From Sorangium cellulosum (GTDB lineage Bacteria > Myxococcota_A > Polyangia > Polyangiales > Polyangiaceae): DNA of 64,000 nucleotides. This document shows, piece by piece, positions 9,215 through 18,225 of the stretch; position 1 is the first letter of the stretch; the number at the start of each line of letters is the position of its first letter. The translations under genes and the position numbers were made by a program. The stretch covers positions 1,798,001-1,862,000 of the forward strand of contig NZ_CP012673.1 in the NCBI RefSeq assembly GCF_002950945.1. The letters are read 5' to 3'. The notes beneath the pieces were generated by a model. It was not told the DNA's origin and did no database searches. It was given only the letters and a program-made list of their open reading frames with translations.

Positions 9215-10232
9215 CTACGCCGTCCTCACCCGGCTCGATCGCCCCCGTGCCGAGGATCGCCCCCGCGATCCCGGCCCGCTCCGCCCGTCTTGTTTCCCTG
9301 CGCCGCCCGCGACGCCCGCGGGACCCGCGACCTTGCCGTCTCCCGCGGGCCCGCTCCGGAAGACGCTCGCGAGGAAGTCCAGGAACACGCGCACCTTCGG
9401 GACGGCGTGTTTGTGGTGCGGGTAGAGCGCGTAGATCGGCCTCGGCTCGGGCTCGTGGTCGCAGAGCACCAGCTCCAGCGCGCCGCTCCGCAGGTCCTCC
9501 GCGACGAAGTACTCGAACACCTGGATCAGCCCGAGGCCCGCGCGCGCCGCCTGCCGGAGCGTCTGCCCGCAGTTCACGTGCAGCCTCCCGACGGACGTGA
9601 CGCTCACCGGCCCGGTCCTGCCGCCGAACCGCCACGGCATGGCCGTGCCGCCGGAGAGGTACCCGATGCAGGCGTGCTTCTCCAGGTCGACGACCTCCCT
9701 GGGCCGCCCCCGCCGCGCGAAATAGCTCGGCGCGCCCGCCACGACCAGGCGCACGCCCCCGAGCCGCTTCGAGACGAGCTCGGACTCCCTGAGCTCCGCC
9801 ATGCGCACGACGACGTCGACGCCCTCGGCGATCGGGTCGATCAGGTGATCGCGCAGGCTGAGGTCGAGCGAGACGTCGGGGTACGCCTCGAGGAACGAGG
9901 GGATCGCCGGGCCGAGCATGAAGTCGCCCAGCACGAGCGGGGCGTCGACGCGCAGGCGGCCCCTCGGCGCGCTGCGCGCGCGCCATGGCGAGGTTCGCGT
10001 CCTCGAGCTCGGCCAGGATCTTCTGGCACCGCTCGTAATAGGCGGCGCCGTCGTCCGTGAGGCTGATGCTCCGCGTGGTCCGGTTCAGGAGCCGCACGCC
10101 GAGCCGCTCCTCGAGGCGCGAGACGACGCGGCTCACGCCCGAGGGCGTCAGGCCGAGCTGCTGGCCGGCGCGCGTGAAGCTGCGCGCGTCGACGACGCGC
10201 TTGAAGACGCCGATCTCGCTGAACACGTCCAT
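9215..10232 (-). pseudogene. LysR-family transcriptional regulator, frameshifted
   Basis: The first part (ATG 10232 to about 9970) encodes a typical LysR winged helix: DVFSEIGVFKRVVDARSFT, then SGVSRVVSRLEERLGVRLL and RTTRSISLTDDG. The effector-binding half continues in another frame (from about 9968 to the stop at 9215), starting with GRLRVDAPLVLGDF. The switch lies in the C/G-rich stretch near 9961-9985 and corresponds to one extra base (or two missing). Joined, the product would be about 335 residues, with a Gly/Arg-rich C-terminal extension of some 45 residues. Both halves look otherwise intact, so this may be a recent mutation or a sequencing error. It diverges from the oxidoreductase at 10503, the usual LysR arrangement with a target gene. 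Confidence 0.8.
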
Positions 10233-10254
10233 CGCGCGATAACGTCGCCGATTG

Positions 10255-10269
10255 TTGACGCGGCGTCAA
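10255..10269. promoter_or_regulatory. Perfect palindrome, candidate LysR operator
   Basis: TTGACGCGGCGTCAA is a perfect 7-base inverted repeat around one central base. It contains the LysR box T-N11-A. It lies 22 bases upstream of the LysR start in the divergent LysR/oxidoreductase gap, where such regulators normally bind to control both themselves and the divergent gene. That it binds this LysR protein is inference. Confidence 0.5.
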
Positions 10270-10502
10270 AAGAGCCGTGAGGCGTGACCCGTCGCTCCGC
10301 GCGCCGGCGATACCCATACTCCCTCCCGCAGCGAGGACACGAGCGGCGACCGCCCCCGAGCCGGCGGGCGCTCGTCCGCGCCGCGGCGCCCTTCGCCCGT
10401 GGCCTCATCGAACCACGGGCGTCGCGCAGGAACACGTCATGTCCGCCCGGCGGGCGTGGGCGCGAGTCCATCGCTCGCCGGCCGGGAGGAGCAGGAGCAC
10501 AC

Positions 10503-11516
10503 ATGAAAGCATGGATCGTCGAGGGGAAGTTCGGTATCGCGTCGCTCAAGCTCGCCGAGCGCGAGGCCCCGAGGCCGCGGGCGGGCGAGGTGCTCGTGCG
10601 CGTGCGCGCCGCCTCGATCAACTACCGCGATCTGATGGTGATCGACGGTGTCTACAACCCCACGCAGCCGCTGCCGTTCATCCCCGTGTCGGACGGCGCC
10701 GGCGAGGTCGTCGCCGTCGGCGAGGGGGTGGCGCGCGTGCGCGTCGGGGACCGGGTCGCCGGGGCGTTCATCCAGGGCTGGCCCGGGGGGCGGGGCGCGC
10801 CGGAGGTGATGCTCGGCTCGACGCTCGGCTCGCCGCGCGACGGCGTGCTCGCCGAATACGCGCTCTTCGACGAGGGCGGCGCCGTCGTCCTGCCGAAGCA
10901 CCTCTCGTTCGAGGAGGCGTCGACCCTGCCCATCGCCGGGGTCACCGCGTGGCGCGCGCTGTTCGTGGACGCAGCGGTGCGCGCGGGCGACACGGTCCTC
11001 GTGCAGGGCACGGGCGGCGTCGCCGTGTTCGCGATCCAGCTCGCGCGGGCGGCGGGCGCCCGCGTCATCGTCACGTCGAGCAGCGACGAGAAGCTCGCGC
11101 GCGCCAGGGAGATCGGCGCCCACGACACGATCAACTACAAGGCGACGCCCGCGTGGGACGAGCGCGCGCTCGAGCTGACCGGCGGGGTCGGCGCCGATGT
11201 GGTGGTCGACGTGGCGGGGAGCACGCTCCCGCGCTCCCTGAACGCGCTCCGCCCCGGCGGGCAGGTGAGCCTCATCGGCCTGCTCGCCGGCGCGACCGCC
11301 CAGGTGGACGTCGTGCGTATGCTCCAGAAGAAGGCGCGTATCCAGGGCATCTATGTCGGCAGCCGCGAGGACTTCGACGACCTGAACCGCGCGCTCGTGC
11401 AGCACCGGATCCGCCCCGTCGTGGACCGGGCTTACTCCTTCGAGGAGGCGCCGGCGGCGATCGAGGCGCTCCGGGGCGCCGCGCACTTCGGCAAGCTCGT
11501 CATCCGCGGCGCGTGA
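10503..11516 (+). CDS. Zinc-type alcohol dehydrogenase/quinone oxidoreductase family protein
   Basis: A 337-residue medium-chain dehydrogenase/reductase with the GroES-like fold at the N-terminus (residues about 1-130) and a Rossmann domain with the motif VLVQGTGGVAVFAIQLA near 165. The usual catalytic-zinc cysteine region is replaced by INYRDLMVIDG, and the structural-zinc four-cysteine loop is absent. This points to the zinc-free, NADPH-dependent quinone-oxidoreductase or enoyl-reductase side of the family. ATG 10503 is preceded by a purine-rich GGAGGAGCAGGAG stretch. The substrate is unknown. It diverges from a LysR gene whose candidate operator lies between them. Confidence 0.85.
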   Translation: MKAWIVEGKFGIASLKLAEREAPRPRAGEVLVRVRAASINYRDLMVIDGVYNPTQPLPFIPVSDGAGEVVAVGEGVARVRVGDRVAGAFIQGWPGGRGAPEVMLGSTLGSPRDGVLAEYALFDEGGAVVLPKHLSFEEASTLPIAGVTAWRALFVDAAVRAGDTVLVQGTGGVAVFAIQLARAAGARVIVTSSSDEKLARAREIGAHDTINYKATPAWDERALELTGGVGADVVVDVAGSTLPRSLNALRPGGQVSLIGLLAGATAQVDVVRMLQKKARIQGIYVGSREDFDDLNRALVQHRIRPVVDRAYSFEEAPAAIEALRGAAHFGKLVIRGA

Positions 11517-11553
11517 CGCGCTCGCGCTCGTGCGCGGAGAGGCCGAGGCGGCC

Positions 11554-12726
11554 TCACGCCGCCGCGAGCGCGCCGATGAAGCGGTCGATCTCGGCCTCGT
11601 CGTTGTAGTAATGCACGGACGCGCGCACCAGGTCGGGGAGGCCGCGGGCCTCGAAGTCGAGCCGGGTCCCGCCCGCGGTGGAGACGCTGACGTGGATGGC
11701 CTGCGCGCCGAGCCGCGCCTTGACCGCGGCGGCGTGCTCGCCGGCCCTGGTGAAGCTGACGATGCCGCACCGCTGCTCGCCGAGGTCGCGCACCGCAACG
11801 CCGGGGACCTCGGCCAGGCGGGCGCGCAGGCGCTCGGCCAGCGCGCTTACCCGGTCGCGGATCGCGGGGAGGCCGAGCGTCAGCGCGTACTCGACCGCCG
11901 CGCCGAGCCCGAGCCGGCCGGCGATGTAGCTCTCCCAGTTCTCGAACCGCCGCGCGTCGGGCCGTATCGTGTACTGGTCCGGCGCGGTCCAGGTGGCGGC
12001 GCGCAGGTCGAGGAACGGCGGCTCCAGCCGGTCGAGCAGCGCGCGACGCACGTAGAGGAACCCGGTGCCGCGCGGCCCGCGCAGGTACTTGCGGCCCGTC
12101 GCCGACAGCATGTCGCAGCCGATCGCCTCCACGTCGACCGGGAGCTGCCCGATCGACTGACAGGCATCCAGGAGGAACGGCACGCCCGCCGCCCTGGCGC
12201 GGCGGCCGATCGCCTCGGCCGGGTTCACGAGGCCGCCGTTCGTCGGGACGTGGGTCACCGCGATCAGCTTCACCCGCTCGTCGAGCAGGCGATCGAGCTC
12301 GCTCAGCGAGAGGGCGCCGCTCTCGTCGCTCGGGACAGGGACGATCTCGGCGCCGGTGCGGCGCGCGACCTGCAAGAACGCGATGTAGTTCGAGCCGTAC
12401 TCGGCCTGCGCGGTCAGGATGCGGTCGCCCGGGCGGAAGCGGAGGGCGTAGAACGCCATATCCCAGCCGCGCGTCGCGTTCTCGACCAGGGCGATCTCGT
12501 CCGGCTCCGCGTGGATGAGCCGGGCGACCGAGCCATACACCGCCTCGAGCCGCGCGCGCGCCTCCTCCTCGGCCTCGTAACCGCCGACGGCCGCCTCGCG
12601 GCGCAGGTGCTCGACGACCGTGTCGACCACCACGGCGGGGGGCAGCGAGGCCCCGGCGTTGTTGAAATGCACGACGCTGGCGCAGGCCGGGGTGTCGCGG
12701 CGCAGCGCGGCGATATCCATCGTCAT
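11554..12726 (-). CDS. Class V PLP-dependent aminotransferase/cysteine desulfurase-like
   Basis: A 390-residue fold-type I PLP enzyme. Recognisable features are FNNAGASLPP at the N-terminus, the cofactor-contacting His159 (VTHVPT), the PLP Asp187 and Gln190 (LLDACQSIGQLPVDV), and the Schiff-base Lys213 in SATGRKYLRGPRGTGF. This is the cysteine-desulfurase/isopenicillin-epimerase branch. The flexible loop with a catalytic Cys typical of true IscS/SufS enzymes is not evident, so a lyase, epimerase or aminotransferase role is equally possible. ATG 12726 has GGAG upstream, with a second ATG two codons in. The small gene 12750-12968 lies 23 bases upstream on the same strand and is probably co-transcribed. 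Confidence 0.85.
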   Translation of the reverse strand: MTMDIAALRRDTPACASVVHFNNAGASLPPAVVVDTVVEHLRREAAVGGYEAEEEARARLEAVYGSVARLIHAEPDEIALVENATRGWDMAFYALRFRPGDRILTAQAEYGSNYIAFLQVARRTGAEIVPVPSDESGALSLSELDRLLDERVKLIAVTHVPTNGGLVNPAEAIGRRARAAGVPFLLDACQSIGQLPVDVEAIGCDMLSATGRKYLRGPRGTGFLYVRRALLDRLEPPFLDLRAATWTAPDQYTIRPDARRFENWESYIAGRLGLGAAVEYALTLGLPAIRDRVSALAERLRARLAEVPGVAVRDLGEQRCGIVSFTRAGEHAAAVKARLGAQAIHVSVSTAGGTRLDFEARGLPDLVRASVHYYNDEAEIDRFIGALAAA

Positions 12727-12749
12727 GAAGGCTCCATCTCCGGGGGCCG

Positions 12750-12968
12750 TCAGCGCACGCCGACGAGGCGCTGCATGATGCGCTGGAACTCGGGGACCGA
12801 GAGGTTGATGTGCTCGACGACCCGGCCATAGAGGGTCGCCGTGGGCACGTTGCGGCCGCCGAACTCCTTCTCGAGCTCGGCGAGCTTGAAGAGAATGATG
12901 CGCTCGGCGCGGGTCAGCCCGTCGCGCACGTCGGGCAGGTCGTCGAACGGGGATCGATTCCAGGGCAT
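12750..12968 (-). CDS. Small hypothetical protein (72 residues)
   Basis: A 72-residue charged protein with no signal or membrane segment; it looks mostly helical (LTRAERIILFKLAELEKEF). ATG 12968 has a GGAG ribosome site at suitable spacing. Its stop is 23 bases before the aminotransferase ATG, so the two probably form an operon. No family was recognised. The conserved-looking amphipathic helices could bind a partner, but this is a guess. It is accepted as a gene because of the ribosome site, spacing and lack of a competing frame. Confidence 0.55.
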   Translation of the reverse strand: MPWNRSPFDDLPDVRDGLTRAERIILFKLAELEKEFGGRNVPTATLYGRVVEHINLSVPEFQRIMQRLVGVR

Positions 12969-13086
12969 GTCGGGCTCCGCTCAGGCGGTCATGGCAGCGC
13001 GCCGGGACGTGAGCCCGGCCATCCAGGGGGTGATCTGTGGCACACGAGGCCTCCTCTGGGCGAGGCCTCCGGGCGGGGCCTCGCGC

Positions 13087-14562
13087 CTACCCGCCGGGCG
13101 GGGGCAGCGCCGCGCGCTCCGCCGTCGCGAGGGCGGGGGCTGGCCGCTGGAACACGCGCCGGAGCGCGGCCGCGGCGGCGTGGTAGCCGCACATGCCGTG
13201 CACGCCGCCGCCGGGCGGGGTCGAGCTGGAGCACAGGTAGATGGCCGGGTTGGGCGTGGCGTACGGGTCGAGCTGCACGACGGGGCGCGTGAAGAGCTGG
13301 GTCCAGTCGTTGGCGCCGCCGGAGATGTCGCCGCCCACGTAGTTCGCGTTGTAGCGGGCGAGATCGGCCGGCGCGTTCACGGCGCGCGCGCGCACGAGGT
13401 CGCGGAAGCCGGGGGCGAAGCGCTCGATCTGCGCCTCGATGCGCCCGGTCATGTCGACGGTGCAGCCGGGCGGCACGTGGCAGTAGATCCAGGCGGTGTG
13501 TTTGCCGGGCGGCGCGCGCGTCGCGTCGAACCGGCTCTGCTGCGCGACGAGGCAGAAGGGGCGCTCCGCGGGCGCGTCGCGGCTCACGACCCGCTCGGAC
13601 TCGGCCACCTCGTCGAGGGGGCCGCCGACGTGCACCGTCGCGGCGAGCGCGGCGCCGGGCGCCTTCCACGGGATGGGGCCGTCGAGCGCGTAGTCGATCT
13701 TGAACGCGCCGGGGCCGTGGCGGAAGCGCTCGAGGCGGCGGCGGAAGCCCGCCGGCAGCCGGTCGCCCGCGATGCGCGCCATGGCCGCGGGCGTGGTGTC
13801 GAAGAGGTAGGCGCGCGCGGCCGGGAGCTCGTCGAGCGACGCCACGGTGCGGCCGGTCTCGATCGTGCCGCCGCGCGCGCGCAGGATGGCGGCCAGCGCA
13901 TCCATGAGCGCCTGCGAGCCGGTGCGCACCATCGGCCAGCCGGCCGCGTGCGCCCCGAGCGCGAGCACCAGGCCGAACGAGGCTGAGAGCAGCGTCTCGA
14001 GCGGCAGGAACGCGTGCGCCGCGCAGCCGCCGAACAGCGCTTGCGCCGCGTCGCCGCGGAACGTGTCGCGCGCGAGCCCCACCGCGGAGCGGAGCGCGGA
14101 GAGGCCGAAGCGCGCGAGCAGCAGCGGGTGGCGCGGCGGCAGGCGCAGCGGCCCGAGCAGCTCGCCGAAGAGCGCGCTCTCCCTGGCGAGCAGCGGGCCG
14201 AACAGGCCGCTCCAGGCCGCGGCGTCCTCCTCGCCCAGCGTCTCGGCCATGCGGTCGAGGTCGCGGTGGAGCAGGCCGGCCCGGCCGTCGGGCAGCGGGT
14301 GCGCGAGCGCCACCTCCGGGTAGATCCAGGTGACGCCGTGCTCGGCGAGCGGCAGCGTCCGGAGGAAGGGCGAGATCACCGCCGTGGGGTGGATGGCGGC
14401 GCAGACGTCGTGACGGTACCCGGGCCCGGTGAGCTCGGCCGTGCGCGCGCCCCCGCCGATGTTGTCGCGCGCCTCGACGACGTGCACCTCGAGGCCGGCC
14501 CCGGCGAGCGCGACGGCCGCTGCGAGGCCGTTCGGGCCCGCGCCGATCACGACTACATCCAC
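13087..14562 (-). CDS. Phytoene dehydrogenase-like FAD-dependent oxidoreductase
   Basis: A 491-residue flavoprotein of the CrtI/PYROXD2-like family. It starts with the FAD Rossmann motif VVVIGAGPNGLAAA and the acidic end of the second strand (VVEARDNIGGGARTAE). The C-terminal FAD-binding region is visible as SSSTPPGGGVHGMCGYHAA. The length is normal for the family. The start is GTG 14562, since no in-frame ATG lies near the Rossmann strand. There are no carotenoid genes in the neighbourhood, so a carotenoid role cannot be assumed; PYROXD2-like proteins act on poorly known substrates. Cytoplasmic; no membrane segment. Confidence 0.82.
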   Translation of the reverse strand: MDVVVIGAGPNGLAAAVALAGAGLEVHVVEARDNIGGGARTAELTGPGYRHDVCAAIHPTAVISPFLRTLPLAEHGVTWIYPEVALAHPLPDGRAGLLHRDLDRMAETLGEEDAAAWSGLFGPLLARESALFGELLGPLRLPPRHPLLLARFGLSALRSAVGLARDTFRGDAAQALFGGCAAHAFLPLETLLSASFGLVLALGAHAAGWPMVRTGSQALMDALAAILRARGGTIETGRTVASLDELPAARAYLFDTTPAAMARIAGDRLPAGFRRRLERFRHGPGAFKIDYALDGPIPWKAPGAALAATVHVGGPLDEVAESERVVSRDAPAERPFCLVAQQSRFDATRAPPGKHTAWIYCHVPPGCTVDMTGRIEAQIERFAPGFRDLVRARAVNAPADLARYNANYVGGDISGGANDWTQLFTRPVVQLDPYATPNPAIYLCSSSTPPGGGVHGMCGYHAAAAALRRVFQRPAPALATAERAALPPPGG

Positions 14563-14720
14563 GGGCGGAGTCCCTGGTCAACGACGCTGTCGGCGTCGTG
14601 TCCAGGCCAGGCGAGCGCTGCCATGAGATGCCGAGAGAGGTGTTCGGCCATGTTCCGTGATCGTATTCGCGCGCTCTTGCCCTGCCAACCAGGCAAGGCC
14701 CGATTATCCATCCTCTTCTC

Positions 14721-15053
14721 TCACGCCCTCCCGAGCCCGCTCAGGCCCCCGGAGCGGGCCCCCTGGCCGGCCGCCACCGCCCTCTTCCCGGCCGCCGCCG
14801 CCTTCTTCCCGGCCGCCAGCGCTTCCTTCCCCGCGCGCCCCAGCCTGCGGATCGCCGCCTCTCGCCGCAGCGCCTCGCCCTTGTCGCCCGCCGTCTCGAC
14901 GTGCACCAGCGCGAGCGGCCCCCGGCCGCGTGTGTACCGCGCCCCGCGCCCGGCCGCGTGCTGCGCGAGGCGCGCCTCCACGTCGCGCGCGATCCCCGTG
15001 TAGAGCGACCCGTCGCCGCAGCGCAGGATGTACACGTGCCAGGCGGCGGTCAC
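14721..15053 (-). CDS. GIY-YIG domain protein (UPF0213-like)
   Basis: A 110-residue small GIY-YIG protein. The core reads WHVYILRCGDGSLYTGIARD, with the first Y-I-L standing for GIY and YTGI for YIG; Arg (ARDVEARL) and a downstream Glu (ALRREAAIRR) complete the usual set. Small stand-alone members of this type are predicted nucleases of unknown role. The start is GTG 15053, which overlaps the TGA of the upstream TPR protein by the sequence GTGA, so translation is probably coupled. The C-terminus is an unusual Ala/Lys/Gly-rich tail (about residues 75-110) that could bind nucleic acid. Confidence 0.8.
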   Translation of the reverse strand: MTAAWHVYILRCGDGSLYTGIARDVEARLAQHAAGRGARYTRGRGPLALVHVETAGDKGEALRREAAIRRLGRAGKEALAAGKKAAAAGKRAVAAGQGARSGGLSGLGRA

Positions 15054-17392
15054 TCCTTCGGCCCCTCGTTGTAGCCGCGCGGCCGGTACTTCGGGTCCAC
15101 GCCGCCGTGCTTCGCGCCGTTGTCGAGCGTGTCGGTCGCGAGGTACGCCAGCCACGTCCCCGGGTGCTCCTCCGCGAGCCGCCGGATCTCCGCCTCGTAC
15201 GTCGCCAGCCGCTGCTCGTCGTGCAGGCACTGCAGCGCGAGCGCGATCAGGCTGAGCTCGTTCGGGCCGAGCTGCATCCCGCGCAGGTAGTGCGGGAAGG
15301 CTTCGTCCGCGCGGTGCATGCGGCAGAGCGTGTCGCCGGTGTACACGTGGGCCATCGGCCAGGTCGGCGCGAGCTCCAGCGCGATCCGGCTCTCGGCGAG
15401 CCGGCCCGGCAGGTCCCCGCGCGCGCCCTTCATGACCGAGTAGTTGAGGTGCGCCTTCGCGCTGTTCGGGACCGCCTTCTTCGTCGCCTCCCAGAAGACG
15501 AGGTCGCTCCGGTAGTCCATCGCGTGCCGGTAGGCCTGCACGCACTGGAAGACGAAGAAGAGCGCGAACAGCGCCGGCGTGAGCCAGGTCTTCCACGTCG
15601 CCCGGCGCGGGCGGGGCACCGGGCCCGGGGCGCCCGCGAGCGCCTCGTGCAGCCACGAGAACGCGACCGCGAGCAGCAGCGACGAGCCGATGGCGGGGAA
15701 GTACCAGAAGCGCTCCGCGCGCACCGTCGGCAGCACGACGGGGATGTTCGAGTGCGGGAAGTAGCTGACCACGATCCAGGTCAGGCCGATCGCCGCGACG
15801 CACAGCCCGGCGTAGCCCTGGCGCAGCGGGACCCAGGCGCTCCGGTCCGCGGTCGCGGGGCAGGGCAGGGGGCGCATGCCCTCGACGAGCAGCCCGAGCC
15901 CGAGGAGCAGGGGCGGCAGGAACGGCAGCGGCCAGAGCACGAGCGGCAGCGCCCGGAGCGGCGCGATGCGCCCCGCCGGCCGCAGCACGTGCCAGTCGTA
16001 CGCCGCGAGCCCCGCCGCCGCGAGCGCGAGCAGCGCCCCCGCGATTAGCAGCGGCCACCGCCGCGACGTCGCCTGGCCGCCGTCGACGAGGAAGGCGGCG
16101 CGCACCGAGCGCCGCTCGCGCCGCTCGCGGTGCTCGCGGCGGAGGGCGGAGATCCAGAGCGCGAGCGAGCCGAGCGGCGGCAGCGCCATCATCGCGGCGC
16201 CGGCGACGCTGCCGAAGAAGATCAGCCGCTCGGGCGCCGGCTCCTGCGGGTACGAGTAGTCGCCGCTGAGCGTCCACGGGAACACGATCTGGGTGAGGCC
16301 CCGCCAGTAGACGCGCAGCGCGCCCGCGACCCGGTGCCACGTGTCCGCGACGCTGAGCGGGTTGTTGAGCGGGTCGCGCGGCAGGGGCGCCTGGTGGAAC
16401 CAGACGAGCACCTCGTGGAGCGCGCGCCGGACGAGCGGCGCCCCCTCCGGGAGCGGCGCGGCCAGCTCGGCCGGCAGCGGCGCCGGGAACCAGCGCCGGC
16501 GGAGCTCGACGTAGAGCACGAACGCCGCGCCGGCGGCGAGCAGCGCGATCGACGCCCGGACGAGCCGCGCCGGGCGCGTGGGGTGCGTGAGCGGCGCCGC
16601 GATGAGCGCGGCGAACGGGACCAGCGGCACGCACACGAGCGCGCTCTCCTTGGAGAAGAGGCCGAAGAGCACGGCCGCGAACACGCCGAGCGGCATCGCC
16701 CACGCGGGCAGCGCGAGGGCGGCGAGGGCGGCGATCGCCCCGAGGCCCCCGAGCACGTCGGCGATGCCCACGATGCCGCTCACCGCCTCGGTGAGCACCG
16801 CGCAGGCGACGAAGGTGAGCCCGGCGAGGTAGGCGAGCCCGCGCCGGCGCGTGAGCCAGAACGCGACGCACGTGAGCAGCGCGCCGTTCGCCGCGTGGAT
16901 GAGGACGTTGTAGAAGTGATGGAAGAACGGCTGCTTGGAGACCGCCCAGAGCGCGCGCCAGAGGAAGTTCGGCATCGGGCGGTACGACCCGACGCTCCGA
17001 TCGGGCGGCAGCCCCCAGAAGTCGCGGTGGATCGCGTCGAGGAAGCGGAGCCCGCCCTTCGCGTTCACGTACGGGTTGGCGAGCAGCGCCTCCTGCTCGT
17101 CGAAGATGTAGTTCGTCGCCGGCGAGCGGACGAAGAGGATGACGGAGATCACCGCGAGCGGCGCGAGCGCGGACCAGAACGTCGGGTCGCGCCCGAGGAA
17201 GTAGCCGCGCACGTGCCCGAAGGCCCGCCCGAGGAGCGACGGATCGGTCGGGACGGCGGACGAGGGCGGCGCGGAGGACGGCGGCGCGGACGAGGGCGGC
17301 GCGGACGGCGGCGGGGAGGACGACGGCACGCCGGGGGCGGGACCCGGCGCGTCCGGCGCGCCAGCGAGGGGTGAAGGCGAGTGGATGGGCAC
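15050..17392 (-). CDS. Polytopic membrane protein with C-terminal TPRs, TMTC/PMT-like
   Basis: A 780-residue membrane protein. GTG 17392 is chosen because AAAGGAG lies 7 bases upstream, overlapping the stop of the SDR gene. Residues 1-50 are a Pro/Ser tail with a repeated PPSSA unit. About ten membrane segments follow. The first extracytoplasmic loop has FDEQEALLANPYVN, then FWG and SYRP, the pattern of TMTC-like and other GT-C glycosyltransferases, where an acidic residue in this loop is catalytic. The last 180 residues look like TPR helices. By analogy it could transfer a sugar from a polyprenyl carrier to protein, but the substrate is unknown. It is the middle gene of an SDR/TMTC/GIY-YIG operon. 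Confidence 0.75.
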   Translation of the reverse strand: MPIHSPSPLAGAPDAPGPAPGVPSSSPPPSAPPSSAPPSSAPPSSAVPTDPSLLGRAFGHVRGYFLGRDPTFWSALAPLAVISVILFVRSPATNYIFDEQEALLANPYVNAKGGLRFLDAIHRDFWGLPPDRSVGSYRPMPNFLWRALWAVSKQPFFHHFYNVLIHAANGALLTCVAFWLTRRRGLAYLAGLTFVACAVLTEAVSGIVGIADVLGGLGAIAALAALALPAWAMPLGVFAAVLFGLFSKESALVCVPLVPFAALIAAPLTHPTRPARLVRASIALLAAGAAFVLYVELRRRWFPAPLPAELAAPLPEGAPLVRRALHEVLVWFHQAPLPRDPLNNPLSVADTWHRVAGALRVYWRGLTQIVFPWTLSGDYSYPQEPAPERLIFFGSVAGAAMMALPPLGSLALWISALRREHRERRERRSVRAAFLVDGGQATSRRWPLLIAGALLALAAAGLAAYDWHVLRPAGRIAPLRALPLVLWPLPFLPPLLLGLGLLVEGMRPLPCPATADRSAWVPLRQGYAGLCVAAIGLTWIVVSYFPHSNIPVVLPTVRAERFWYFPAIGSSLLLAVAFSWLHEALAGAPGPVPRPRRATWKTWLTPALFALFFVFQCVQAYRHAMDYRSDLVFWEATKKAVPNSAKAHLNYSVMKGARGDLPGRLAESRIALELAPTWPMAHVYTGDTLCRMHRADEAFPHYLRGMQLGPNELSLIALALQCLHDEQRLATYEAEIRRLAEEHPGTWLAYLATDTLDNGAKHGGVDPKYRPRGYNEGPKE

Positions 17393-17403
17393 GCCCGGCT
17401 CCT

Positions 17404-18225
17404 TTAGCCCTTGTCCGCCGGCGGGGCGCCCGGTGCGCTCTCCGGCTCGGGGATCAACCAGATATCGCCCCAGAGCGGCTGGCCGCCGTCGACGCCGTAC
17501 ACCGCGCCGGTGATGAAGTCGTTCTGGTCGCTCGCGAGGAAGACGATGAGCCGCGAGACCTCTTCCGGGACGGCGAGGCGCTTCAGCGGGGTCGCGCGCC
17601 GGGCGAGCTCGAGGAGCGCCTCGCCGTACTGGGATGTTCCGCTCGATTGGATGTTGTTGCCGGGCGCGACGGCGTTGACGCGGATGCCCAGCGCGGCCCA
17701 CTCGACGCCGGCGCGCGCGGCGCCGGTGTGCGCCATGCCCGGGAAGCCGCGGCTGACGGACGCCGTGACGTTCACGATGCGGCCGCGCTGCGCCGGGATC
17801 ATCGCCCGCTTCGCGACCTCGCGGGTCATGAAGAAGGTGCCGTTCAGGTTGTTGCGGACGACGGCCTCCCAGCCCTTCGGGGTCATGTCCATGGCCGGGC
17901 TCGGGAACTGGCCGCCGGCGTTGTTCACGAGGACGTCGATGCGGCCGAAGCGCGAGAGGACCTCGCCGACGAAGGCGGCGATCTGGTCCGGCTCGCGGAT
18001 GTCGCAGGGCGCCGCGAGCACGTGGCCCTCGGGGATGCCGTCGCCCGCGAGCGCCTTCGTCGCCGCCTCGAGTTTGTCGGCCTTGCGGCCGCAGATCGCG
18101 ACCTTCGCGCCGAGGTAGGCGAGCTCGCGCGCGCACGCGAGGCCGATCCCGCTGCCGCCGCCGGTGACGAGGGCGACCTGGTTGTCGAAGAGTCCTCGGG
18201 CGAAGATCGAGCGCACCTGGGTCAC
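17404..18225 (-). CDS. SDR-family protein with a damaged catalytic segment
   Basis: A 273-residue short-chain dehydrogenase/reductase near the citronellol dehydrogenase and peroxisomal enoyl-CoA reductase group. Cofactor motif TGGGSGIG (21-28) and NNAG (101-104) are intact. The region that should hold the catalytic Tyr-x-x-x-Lys helix reads MAHTGAARAGVEWAALGIRV: relatives have about nine more residues between GV and EWA, including a Y-N-L-T-K-like motif. No YxxxK remains at the expected place, so activity is doubtful. GTG 18225 is the only reasonable start. It is followed after 11 bases by the TMTC-like gene and is probably co-transcribed. Confidence 0.75.
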   Translation of the reverse strand: MTQVRSIFARGLFDNQVALVTGGGSGIGLACARELAYLGAKVAICGRKADKLEAATKALAGDGIPEGHVLAAPCDIREPDQIAAFVGEVLSRFGRIDVLVNNAGGQFPSPAMDMTPKGWEAVVRNNLNGTFFMTREVAKRAMIPAQRGRIVNVTASVSRGFPGMAHTGAARAGVEWAALGIRVNAVAPGNNIQSSGTSQYGEALLELARRATPLKRLAVPEEVSRLIVFLASDQNDFITGAVYGVDGGQPLWGDIWLIPEPESAPGAPPADKG

